Below are positions 45,701 through 55,999 of a stretch of DNA of 64,000 nt, one piece after another. The DNA is from Proales similis (taxonomy: Eukaryota > Rotifera > Eurotatoria > Ploima > Proalidae). How positions within the stretch are numbered: the first letter of the stretch is position 1; each line of letters begins with the position of its first letter. The DNA is taken from NCBI GenBank assembly GCA_019059635.1, contig JAGVRJ010000003.1:868001-932000 (forward strand), in the 5' to 3' direction. The notes beneath the pieces were generated by a model. It searched no databases. It was not told the origin of the DNA and worked only from the letters and a program-made list of their open reading frames with translations. Position numbers and translations under genes: made by a program.

Positions 45701-48700
45701 CCGTCAAAGAACGAGTTCATATTAGAGCCTCTTATTGATTCGAAGCGTCGCTACAACTTTCCCATCGAACTGGACGATTTGAGCGCAAGAAAATCAAGGC
45801 TCATCTCACTTCGTGAGGGTTACAGAGAAACGCTTGGCGGACAAGGTCTTGCCGCTTACCCGTCTAGCTTGAGTCAAAGTCAAAAAGCGTCTGTCAACGA
45901 ACCGGTCAGCTACTTGAATACACAGAACTTGTTTCAGAGCAGCCTGAGTGAAGAGCTGAGCGCTTTCGATTACAAAGGCTCGCTGAACTCGAATTCGCTA
46001 AACAGCGCAATGAGCTCTAGCTTGTCCAAGAGGCGATCGAACGAATGGCGAACGACCGACGGAACATCCGGCACGGCCGACCAAGTGATTGAAATCGAAG
46101 CCGACGAACTGAATTCTCATGAGTGCATGCCTGCTTTCATTGAACTCTTGCATGCCATGCTCGCCAATAGGATCACGCCGGTCTATGAAAAGGACCAGGC
46201 GGCCGACGAAATGCCACCGTGGATGGTGTATTTGAATCGCAAAGTTGGCGACGTATACGCGCCAGAGAATGTGAAGCTGTTTATAGCCCGTGCGATTGTA
46301 AACACTTCTCGAATATTTCGCCACTACGCCCGATTCTGGTTCGGTCCTCTCATAAGCCTGCTGTTGAATAGTTCACTCTCGAGCGAAGCGTGCATTGACT
46401 CTTTTACTCTGGACATCTTGGTGCTTTTGCTCTCGTGGCAGGACATCTACCAACCAGAAGCGAGCCATTCTAAACTCATCACTCGTCTATTTGACAACTT
46501 GTGCAGACGATGCTACCACGAGAATCGAAGTGTCTTGAAGAATAATCTCGAGCTTCTTAAAAGCTTAGGAGAGCGCTGGCGCTCGCTAATATCCGCTCCG
46601 ATTGGCACCATAAACGATCTGCTAACGAGCGGCGAGCAGAAAAAGGTCAGCACCGGCATACAACTGCTGGGCGTCGTATTGGCAAACAAAACCGAAAATT
46701 TTGACTTTCCAGAAAGCCTCAAACCGATCGATGTCTATTTGTCTCTCGTCTCTTGTGTCAAAGAGGCGTCCAAGACAATTCATGCTCCAGCAGCGGAGGT
46801 GCTTGGCATGCTTTTGGTCAGACTAGAGAGCACGGGCGAAGTAGATCTATTTACCCAAGTGGTTTCCAATTTGTTCGAGCTGCTTCGGTCATTAGACGTT
46901 TCGCTTTTCATCACTTGCGTGCATCGAATTCAGCTGAACTACGCGGCCATTTCACAACGCTGCATGAGCAAGCTCATCTACCAGCTGCCAAAGCTTTACG
47001 GCGACTTCAAGCTCATGTGTGCCGAGTCGATTTTATCTTCGATCCGCACTCTGGATGAGCCGTTCCTCAAGACGAACGCATTCTTGGAGATGATTGAATA
47101 TCGTGACTCGGCCCTTCAACTGGTTGCGCTCAAAATGGTTCACGAACTTCTTGACAAGCAGAGTGACGAAGACCTTGCTCGTTTGGTAGTCAAGATAGCC
47201 GAGTTCTCTCGACATCCGTCCACTGCTTGTAGATTTCAAATGCTATTGATAATGATCGCTATTTATGAGAGGACGAGTGTAAATGTGTCCGACAGCACGG
47301 ATGGCTCCTTGAACGAAAAGACAAAGCGAACGAGCGGTGACTGCTTATTGAAAGCGCTGGTCGACGAGGAAGTCACAATCAGGCTAATGGCGCAAAACTT
47401 TTGGGTTGAGAACGCTTCAATGCCGAGCAGCACAATCGATCGCCTCGTGCTCATTTTGCAGGCCATGTATTCGCCGCAGACCGAAGCCGAATACTTGAGC
47501 TATTCAACGAATCTGCTGCTAGAGAAGACCTCAAAGAGTCCTGATTACAATCGGCTCATATTCGAGCATCCGTTGAGTGAATGTAAATTTAAAGACTACC
47601 ACGTGACTACGGATTGGAGACGGCGACACGAAATGATGACGCCACTGTTCGCCGATACGATCAGCTCTCTTCACTTTGGCGAGTCGCAAGAGAATGCCGT
47701 TTTTGGCAACCAGTCACAAAAGATTCTACGCGCAACTCAGCATCAGCAATCAATGCAATTCGAGCCCACGCAGGACATGAAGGCGCCATACAACTGGCTC
47801 ACTCAATCGAGCATAGACACATTTCAGGCGAGCATGTTGAGTGGGTCACAGAGCGAAAGCCAGTCGGCACTTTTATTTAAATCGCCCGCCCCCCAGTTGG
47901 AGCGCAGAAGAGCAGTCGTTGAGTCGACAGACGCTGATCCAGATTTGCAAAGGCTAAAGCGGCGCTTCCTAAAAGACCGCAGCCCCAATCACGCGTGGCA
48001 TTTTGCGCGCAAGCAAATAGAAAAAAACGACCGTGACCAAGAAGAGAAGAAGCAAAGCAAGCTGAAACGTTCGAGTCAAGTGGAAAGCTATCGCCATTAC
48101 AGAATCGGCGACCTGCCCGACATTCAGATAAAATTCGCCGAAATCATTGCGCCACTGCAAGCATTGGCCCACCGCGACTCACAAATAGCAACCGTGCTGT
48201 ACGAGGCTCTCTTCATGTCTATATTGTCTGAGGTGGCCTATCACCGCGACGAGCAAGAGACCGCACAAATAATGCGCTCGATCGAAACGCAAATGAGCCG
48301 GATGCTGTCCACGTCTGAAAATTTCGATCCAAATTTTATCGCCTGTGTGCTGGAGATTGCGCGTAAACACACAGAGACGCTCACTCTCGATCCAAGCGCA
48401 ATTTCTACCGCCAGTCTTTACAGTCTTCAGCAGGCGAGAGGAATCGTTTTACTCGAAGAGTACATAATCAAAGATTACCAAGCATCGTCATCGTCGCACT
48501 CACATTCAAAGCGAGCTAAGCTGAGCAACAGCAGCTCTACATTTAATCAAAGCTGGACTGAGATGGCCAAACTTTACGCGTCAATTAATGACTTTGACAG
48601 CATGAAGGGAATATTCAGCGCTTTGAAGCTGTCGAACAACTCGGCCACTTTGGCCTTGGAATCAGAGTCGATCGGCGATTACTTCCAGGCTCGTAAGCAT

Positions 48701-51700
48701 TACATGCAAGCGCTAGAGGAAGGAGACGACGCATGCCAAATGGAACGTGAATTGTGGGACCAGTCTGTACTTCGCTGCTGTGCTGAGCTCACCGATTGGA
48801 AAGCAATGTGCGAATGGAGCACCAAAGACGCCGATCTAAAGAAATTGTATGAAAGTGACTCATGCTCGATTGAAAGTCTGTTTCCGTACGCGTTGAGAAG
48901 CAAGCTGAAGATCATTCTTCAGGAGGACGTTCATGAGCAAAAACGAAACGAAGATTTGATTAAATTTTTGGCCAGCTTGGACTCGGACGGCAAACGATTC
49001 ATGGAGCAGAACTTCAGCATGGAGATGGCATTGATCAGCTTACACCAAAAGGACTTTGGTGCTTCAAAGTATTTTGCGCACCTTGCAATGCGCAAGTTTC
49101 TCGTCGAGTGGTCGGCAATTAGCAAAAGCATGGTGCGCTCGAAAATGATGAAAATGCAGTCGCTTCAGGCGGTCGTCGAGCTCAACGAATTCTTAAAATT
49201 CGTTGACACATGCGAGTTGGAACAAATTGAACGACTTGTGGACATTTGGAGTGCTTGCTTGCCCTGCGCCAAGTCAGATCCGCCCGGCACTTGGGACGAC
49301 GTCATAACCAACCGCAGCATTTACTTTGAATTTTTAGAGGACAAGTACTTGAAAAACGACGGCGACCGAATAGCCAATGCTTCGTCGTTTCTGCTAAATC
49401 CTGAACTTGACCACAAGAGAAGTCGAATTGTCCTTAAAATAGAAAAGGCCAAAGTTGAAATGTGCATCGGCTTTGCCAGAGCGGCTCAAATGCAAGGAAA
49501 TTACAAACTGGCATTGAAAAAGCTTCAGCAAACGAGGGCCGTGCTCAAAAGTGACAGAAGCGATCTGACCGAGTTAAAGGTAAACTGGATGCACTGTTAC
49601 TTGAATACACATTTGGCGCGAGCCAAGAGCGTGAATGAGCCCGAGACCGCTTTCAGCATGTTTGTGAATGCGATGAGTCTTCGCGAGCTGCAAAAATACG
49701 ACCACCAGCCTAAAACATCAGACCAGAATGAGCAGCATCAAATCATTCATTCGTCCGCTTGCAAACTACTCGTCAACTGGTTTAGATCGGAAAAAGACTT
49801 GACCATTAAAATGGAAGAGCAAGAACTATCTCAGTTAAACGATTATGCAGGCACAAAAGGCCGCACAAACGGTCAATCGGTTGTGTCAAATTTGCTTGAG
49901 CATGGAGTAAATTGCTTGACAAGTGTTAGATCGAGTTTGAAAGCCAGCCTTCAATTGGCTAATTACTGTGATCACTTTTTGAGAGCGGCCGAGAACGAAG
50001 AAGACGAAATCCTCGGAAAAATCGAAGACATTAAGAACCAGTATCCACTGCTGGTAGTGAAAAACATGCTGGAAGCGATGCGACTCGGCTCCGATGAAGC
50101 GAGACAGCGTTTTCCTCGACTGCTGCAGATTCTGGAAACTTACGAAAGTCAAGTAGCCTCGGCGTTCACGCAGCTTGTCGACTCAGTGCCTACATGGATG
50201 TTTCTTGCCTGGCTTAGTCAAATAACTGCTCTGTTGGACAAGCCGATCGGAAAATGTTTGAGGAGCACAATAGAGCGAATTGCTGACGAGTACCCACAAG
50301 CTCTGCTCTATCCACTTCGGCTGAGCATGGAAAGCTACAGATTCGACTCGGCTGATTGTCGTGCGTTTGTCGAGAGAATGCAGCGCAAGTGCCACAACTC
50401 AGCTTGTGAGCAGTTCATCTGCGCTTTAGAGCAACTAACAAGTCCGTATTTGTTGTTCAAAGACTTCAAGACCGAGATCGTTGCCGGCTTGAAAAATCGA
50501 GAACTAGTATTCAAGTTGTTTGCCGAGCTTTATTCAAGTCTTATCGAGCAGCCCAAAACGGCCTCGGTCGAATGGGGCAAAATAAGAGTGAAATTCAGCG
50601 AACGACTAAAGCCGCTGTTTGAGGAGCTATTCGGCCTCAACGGGTGCAATTTAAATCAGATGAACGAAGAAGAAATCAGAGACGCGTTCAAGAGGCTTGA
50701 ATCAGAGGCAGACGCTGCGAACAAGGGCACACAGGATGGAAATCTTAGCGATTTTAGTCCTTGGCTAAGCAAGTTCAAGCGAACATTGAGTCGAGATCTG
50801 GAAATTCCCGGTCAATACCATGGTCGGACCAAGCCACTGCCCGAATACCATGTTAAGATCGAAGGCTTTGACGAACGCTTGATGACCATGAGTTCTATTC
50901 GACGTCCTAAGTGTCTTACAATTAGAGGCAACGATCAGAAGGAGTATCGCTATCTGGTCAAATCGGGAGAAGATCAACGCCAAGATGAGCGCATTCAAAA
51001 AACTTTTGAACTAATTAATGAGATACTTCGAGGCGATTCGCGCTGCTACCAGCGCAATTTGTCGATCAAAACATATCAAGTCATTCCGATGAGCAGTAAA
51101 CTGGCAATGATTGAGTGGATACCAAACAGTAAAACCCTCAAAGAGGTCATTTACCAGGCCCGAAGTGAAGATGAAGCTTACCGCTGGTCGGCTCACAACC
51201 CTGCCGAGATGCACTACAACTTTATAAGCAGAGCAACTAGTCTGTGCGAAGCAAATGCTCCGACGAGTATAAGTGACCTGTACGGTATGGCGTTTGTGAA
51301 CTACACTCGGCAACAGGCAAACGAAGGTTTAAAAAGCATCGAGGCGTTGGTTCCATCCGATTTACTGAGACGCTTCATTCGATCGATGTCGCTTAGTAGT
51401 GATGCTTTCTTCATACTGCGAAATCACTTCATCACGAGCTACGCAGTCGCTTGTATGTGTCACTATATTCTTGGAATAGGCGATCGTCACTTGAGCAACT
51501 GGATGATTGATATGAGAAGTGGCCAAGCGATTGGCATTGACTTTGGCATGGCATTCGGCTATTCCACCATGAGCATTCCAGTGCCCGAACTGGTTCCTTT
51601 TCGCTTCACTCGGCAAATAAAAACACTGGCTGCTCCACTTGAGAGTCGCGGCAAGTTCGAAGCCTGCATGGTGCATACTCTCAGAGCTTTAAAGCAAAAC

Positions 51701-52126
51701 GATGATTTGTTGATGTGCTTATTGGACGTGTTTATAAAAGAGCCTTCGATTGATTGGATCGGCAATGCGATTCGAATAGCGCGAAAAAGGGGCGATTCCA
51801 CCGCAAGCTATTCGGCAGGAGTCCTCTATGCAAAAAAACGAATAAGCAGTGTAAAGCACAAACTTGAAGGTCTTCATCCAAGTGAAATTACTCGTATGGA
51901 CCTGGACGAAGGGGTCCATAGAAGCAGTAAATACCTCAATTCGATCATTGCAGCTGTTTTTGGACGGTCTACAGAAAGCGAAGCAACGTTTCGGTCTAAA
52001 ATCTACGAACAGAAAGGTTCCCAATACCATCTCAGTGTTGAAGAGCAAGTTCAATGTCTAATAGATCAAGCGTCGGACCACGCACTTCTCGCTCGCGCCT
52101 ATACCGGTTGGGAGCCGTATATTTAG
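39706..52126 (+). CDS. PRKDC: DNA-dependent protein kinase catalytic subunit
   Basis: Exons 39706–39841, 39899–39975, 40031–40198, 40269–40371 and 40419–52126; 12,192 nt, 4,063 residues (human 4,128). The last exon alone is 11,708 bp. The N-terminal HEAT-repeat arms align along their length with DNA-PKcs (for example FAGPCRQFM, ELLHSIVVYMIGRG, ETECRHKSMQLVFRL and RRYNFPIEL). A Ser/Thr-Gln-rich cluster near residue 2620 (WLTQSSIDTF, GSQSESQ) sits where the regulatory ABCDE phosphosites lie. The FAT domain is followed by a PI3K-like kinase domain: KSGEDQRQDERI, GIGDRHLSNW, and IDFGMAFG in place of DFG. A FATC tail ends in GWEPYI. DNA-PKcs binds Ku at double-strand breaks and directs non-homologous end joining. 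AATAAA is at 52205–52210. Confidence 0.97.
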
Positions 52127-52379
52127 CCTGAGTTCGGCCTAATCAACCGCTCAGCTGCTTCAAAAAACTCGTAATTTTCCCCGTGAGACTAACAATGATA
52201 AACGAATAAATGAACAATGAGTGAATGAGAGAACAGATTTAAAATCTAGGTCTTTTATTAACTAAAACTCATAAAGGTTGTAACTAACAAACAGCTAAAA
52301 CGACTAAAATCTAGATATTTCTTTAGTATCGCTCTTTGTAGGTGCTGTAACCAGAGCCATATCCGTTGTAATCGTTGTC

Positions 52380-53512
52380 TTAGTATCGGCGATTGGGGCG
52401 AGTGTTGTATCCCATACTGTAGCCGTATTCATCATTGTCGTAGCTGCTATAGCCCTTGCCTCCATATCCGTAGGAGCCAGAGCCGTATCCCTTGCCGTAG
52501 CCGTATTCATCATTGTCGTAGCTGCTATAGCCCTTGCCTCCATATCCGTAGGAGCCAGAGCCGTATCCCTTGCCGTAGCCGTATTCATCATTGTCGTAGC
52601 TGCTATAGCCCTTGCCTCCATATCCGTAGGAGCCAGAGCCGTATCCCTTGCCGTAGTCCTTGCCATTGTAGTCGTTGTATCCGTAGGATCCCTTGCGGTT
52701 GTAGTCGTCATATCCGTAGGAGCCCGAACCGTATCCCTTGCCGTAGTCCTTGCCATTGTAGTCGTTGTATCCGTAGGATCCCTTGCGGTCGTAGTCGTCA
52801 TATCCGTAGGAGCCCGAACCGTATCCCTTGCCGTAGTCCTTGCCATTGTAGTCGTTGTATCCGTAGGATCCCTTGCGGTCGTAGTCGTCATATCCGTAGG
52901 AGCCCGAACCGTATCCCTTGCCGTAGTCCTTGCCATTGTAGTCGTTGTATCCGTAGGATCCCTTGCGGTCGTAGTCGTCATATCCGTAGGAGCCCGAACC
53001 GTATCCCTTGCCGTAGTCCTTGCCATTGTAGTCGTTGTATCCGTAGGATCCCTTGCGGTCGTAGTCGTCATATCCGTAGGAGCCCGAACCGTATCCCTTG
53101 CCGTAGTCCTTGCCATTGTAGTCGTTGTATCCGTAGGATCCCTTGCGGTTGTAGTCGTCATAGCCGTATGAGCCAGACTTGTATCCCATGCCGTAGCCGT
53201 ATTCATCATTGTCGTAGCTGCTATAGCCCTTGCCTCCATATCCGTAGGAGCCAGAGCTATAGTCCTTGCCATTGTAGTCGGAGTATCGGCCAGAACTGCG
53301 GGATCTGGGCGAATAGTAGCTGTCATCTCTATCATATCTATCGTAGTTATCCCTGTAATCGCCGCCATATCTTCCATAGCTCAAGCTACGGATTTGACTC
53401 GGGCGAGCTAGAGAAAAAGCCTTTTGTTAACCTAGTTATCAAAATTCATGCAACACGCTATCTCACCTGATGCCAAGACGGCTAAGCTAACAATTGCGAT
53501 CAACTTCAACAT
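52380..53512 (-). CDS. Secreted Gly/Tyr-rich repeat protein 1, truncated by an early stop
   Basis: Exons 53467–53512 and 52380–53407 join to 1,074 nt, 357 residues. Exon 1 encodes a signal peptide (MLKLIAIVSLAVLAS). The mature protein is Gly/Tyr/Asp/Ser/Lys-rich, with no Cys, and low in hydrophobic residues. It is built of two repeat types: a 30-residue unit (SYGYNDYNGKDYGKGYGSG plus a DDYDRKG part), six copies, and a 26-residue unit (GGKGYSSYDNDEYGYGKGY), about four copies. The stop at 52380–52382 (TAA) corresponds to a TAC codon in copy 2; beyond it another 18 codons stay open to the ancestral stop at 52323–52325. A structural extracellular role (cuticle, egg covering, adhesive or mucus) is inference from composition. 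The poly(A) signal on the minus strand is at 52254–52259. Confidence 0.85.
52421..52654 (-). repeat. 78-bp coding tandem repeat (three units)
   Basis: Units begin at about 52421, 52499 and 52577, and each encodes the 26-residue motif GGKGYSSYDNDEYGYGKGY plus flanks. The units are almost identical at the DNA level. A fourth, partial, match lies near 53194–53250. Confidence 0.85.
52651..53190 (-). repeat. 90-bp coding tandem repeat (six units)
   Basis: Units begin at 52651, 52741, 52831, 52921, 53011 and 53101. The four central units look identical base for base, including third codon positions; the outer ones differ by a few bases. Each encodes 30 residues of the Gly/Tyr protein. Confidence 0.92.
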
Positions 53513-53561
53513 TTTGCCAAGTTTCTTTTTTTGTAACTAGAGATTTCAATTTCCGCTCTCA

Positions 53562-53569
53562 TATTTATA
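53562..53569 (-). promoter_or_regulatory. TATA box of Gly/Tyr gene 1
   Basis: On the minus strand this reads TATAAATA, 50 bp before the start codon at 53512, so the 5' UTR must be very short. The same element sits at the same place in the duplicate gene. Confidence 0.7.
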
Positions 53570-53719
53570 CGAGCTGAACACAAAGATGAATTCGGCCTTG
53601 AAACTTAGCTCGATTTGATTTCATCGATCGTTCACTCAGCTGAATCGCATGAGCCAATCGAATGTCAAGCACATTCAAGCGTCTTGCAGTGAATAGCCGA
53701 TAAGAGCCAATCGAAAAGC

Positions 53720-54332
53720 TGAGGTCAGATAAGTGTTCAATAGGAAGTGTTCACTGTTTTGAACACTTTGAGTTGCTAATATTTTCGTATTTGGCTTAAA
53801 TCTAAGGAATTTTATTCAAAATAGTGCCACAAGCTTTGTAAGATCGGCTTACGTTGGCCCTCCTTCCAAAAAAGAAACAAAAATATTTTGATTCTAGTTT
53901 CGAGTTGTATTTCAAATTTTCATTCTTAATCTCATAACCAATAAGGGTAGGTTCATGAAGAATCAGTTTGTGGAGAAGTTTCTTAATCGATGCGATCTAA
54001 TTGAAAAAAGGCTAAATATCTTAAATAAAAAGGTTCTCAATATCAAACGAGGGTGAAGAGCCTTAAAGATCAAGCGCCTGACCACGCACAACTCGCATGC
54101 ACGTATACATTTACCGGTTGGAAGCCGTATATTTAGCCTGAGTTCGGCCTAATCAACCGCTCAGCTGCTTCAAAAAACTCGTAATTTTCCCCGTGAGACT
54201 AACAATGATAAACGAATAAATGAACAATGAGTGAATGAGAGAACAGATTTAAAATCTAGGTCTTTTATTAACTAAAACTCATAAAGGTTGTAACTAACAA
54301 ACAGCTAAAACGACCAAAATCTAGAGATTTCT
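53720..54332. other. Unique spacer and 3' flank of Gly/Tyr gene 2
   Basis: About 300 bp of unique AT-rich DNA (53720–54031) is followed by the duplicated PRKDC tail and 3' flank, annotated separately. No intact gene is seen. Confidence 0.6.
54032..54136 (+). pseudogene. PRKDC: Relic of the DNA-PKcs C-terminus
   Basis: Plus-strand sequence matching the last ~35 codons of PRKDC. The final part still translates as DQAPDHAQLAC … GWKPYI followed by TAG at 54134–54136, against DQASDHALLAR … GWEPYI in the intact gene. Upstream of this the similarity decays within a few dozen bases and there is no kinase sequence. It was carried along when the adjacent Gly/Tyr gene was duplicated and has no way of being expressed as a kinase. 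Confidence 0.88.
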
Positions 54333-55180
54333 TTAGTATCGCTCTCTGTAGGTGCTGTAACCAGAGCCATATCCGTTGTAATCGTTGTCGTAGTATCGGC
54401 CATTCGAGCGAGTGTTGTATCCCTTGCCGTAGCCGTATCGGTCATTGTTTCGGCCATAGTTGTCATATTCATCATATCTGTTGGAGCCCGATTCCTTGTA
54501 TCCGTAGGAGTCAGAATCCTTGTATCCGTAGGAGTCAGAGTCCTTGTATCCGTAGTCCTTGCGGTCATTGGTGGAGTATCGGTCAGTATTGTCGTAGCTC
54601 GACTTCGGGGCCGAATAGGTGTCATATTTGTCGTAGTTGGGGGCAGAGTAGGTGTCATAAGAGTCAGACTTGCCGTAGGTTTGTTCAGTGGGGGTGTTTT
54701 TGATTTGATTGGCAGTGTTTTGGTTGCTTGCAGAGTTAAGGCTGTTGGCGTTCAAGTTGTTGTTTCCGTTGAGGAATCCAGATGACCTTCGGCCGGTGTA
54801 TTCAGTTGGAGTGTACGAGTATTTCTCCTCGTATTTGTAGTTCTCGCTTCCGTAGCTCGAGGGAGTGTAGTCAGATCCGTAACCTTGGTCCTCGTAGCTG
54901 TCGTACTTGGAGCTTGGAGTGTATCGGCCGTAGTCAGCCTTCGGAGCCTGGTAGCGACCAGAACTGCGTGATTTGGGCGAATAGTAGCTGTCATCTCTGT
55001 CATATCTATCGTAGTTGTCACTGTAGTCGCCGCCATATCTTCCATAGCTCAATTTTCGGATTTGACTCGGGCGAGCTAGAGAAGAAGCCTTTTGTTAACC
55101 TAGTTATCAAAATTCATGCAACACGCTCTCTCACCTGATGCCAAGACGGCCAAGCTAACAATTGCGATCAACTTCAACAT
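54333..55180 (-). CDS. Secreted Gly/Tyr-rich protein 2
   Basis: Exons 55135–55180 and 54333–55075; 789 nt, 262 residues. The signal peptide is the same as in gene 1 (MLKLIAIVSLAVLAS), as is the first mature block (SYGRYGGDY, RYDRDDSYYSP). The centre is different: Tyr/Ser/Asp/Pro-rich with motifs such as YDTYSAPNYDKY and three YKDSDSYG-like units, plus an Asn-rich stretch. The C-terminus is full length (YDNDYNGYGSGYSTYRERY), which gene 1 has lost. There are no cysteines. The poly(A) signal on the minus strand is at 54264–54269. The function is unknown; composition suggests an extracellular structural or adhesive protein. Confidence 0.85.
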
Positions 55181-55229
55181 TTTGCCAAGTTTCTTTTTTT
55201 GTAACTAGAGATTTCAATTTCCGCTCTCA

Positions 55230-55237
55230 TATTTATA
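55230..55237 (-). promoter_or_regulatory. TATA box of Gly/Tyr gene 2
   Basis: Minus-strand TATAAATA, 50 bp before the start codon at 55180, identical in sequence and spacing to the element of gene 1. Confidence 0.7.
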
Positions 55238-55388
55238 CGAGCTGAACACAAAGATGAATTCGGCCTTGAAACTTAGCTCGATTTGATTTCATCGATCGTT
55301 CACTCAGCTGAATCGCATGAGCCAATCGAATGTCAAGCACATTCAAGCGTCTTGCAGTGAATAGCCGATAAGAGCCAATCGAAAAGCG

Positions 55389-55999
55389 GACCATTTTAAA
55401 TCAGATGTTTTTCGCCGTCTTAATCACTATTAACCGCTCATATTTTCGTACTAGGCTTAAGTTTTAGGAATTTCTTGCGGTTCAAAATGTCAAAAATCGT
55501 TTTCAAAACGCTTCGGTTTTAATTTTAAAATTTCTCTAAATTCTTGTTACATTTCAAATTGATCAGCTTTTGGCTTTGAGAATAAAGCACCTTACTGCAT
55601 CAACTTGAGTTTCTTATTTTTTAGTATATTCGATGCTTGGCTTATTTGCGGTTTATCAAATTATTTCATTTGACAATGTCAATAAAATTGAACCTTATCA
55701 ACCCTTTGAATTTTTTTTTCAGCTTATCCTCAGCTCATTGAGTTTGCTCAGAATGTGTTTAGAAGAGATTTTATTTTAATTTTTAAAATTATTACGAATA
55801 ATTATGTGACAATAATGGGGGTAACCTGGACAACGTGCAGAATAAGCTTGCGCGAAAAAGCTATCCCTGCTTCATTATGCTTCATTTTAGAGCTGCATGT
55901 TTTTACATGTCAAAGCATGATTTTATTGCATCAGCACAGAATCGAATGATAAAACTGCACTAGAGCAGAAATTGATTGAGACCAGTTATTCTCACTGAT
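55389..55999. other. Intergenic spacer before XRCC1
   Basis: AT-rich sequence with no exon I can support. The XRCC1 promoter should lie near its right end. Confidence 0.5.

Larger units (their letters stand above)
52016..53719. repeat. Segmental duplication, copy 1
   Basis: This block, from the last codons of PRKDC through the first Gly/Tyr gene to its upstream region, recurs at about 54032–55388 in the same orientation. Outside the internal coding repeats the two copies are nearly identical. Homology fades inside the PRKDC coding end on the left and stops at the sequence AATCGAAAAGC on the right. Confidence 0.9.
54032..55388. repeat. Segmental duplication, copy 2
   Basis: Direct-orientation copy of 52016–53719. 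It contains the PRKDC tail relic, a shared 3' flank (including the AATAAA that serves PRKDC in copy 1), the second Gly/Tyr gene and the same TATA-containing upstream region. It is shorter because it lacks the 90-bp and 78-bp repeat arrays. Confidence 0.9.

Noticed and set aside
42018..51801. Many antisense and out-of-frame reading frames within PRKDC
   Set aside because: All overlap a highly conserved coding frame and have no recognisable content; they are shadows of the real gene.
52651..53190. Regularly spaced repeats that could suggest a CRISPR-like or satellite array
   Set aside because: There are no unique spacers, the unit is 90 bp (30 codons) and in frame with a gene that has a signal peptide; it is a coding repeat in a eukaryote.
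52304..53377. Long Thr/Met/Arg-rich frame overlapping the Gly/Tyr gene
   Set aside because: It is the same repeat DNA read in a shifted frame; it lacks the signal peptide and its periodic composition is an artefact of the Gly/Tyr codons.
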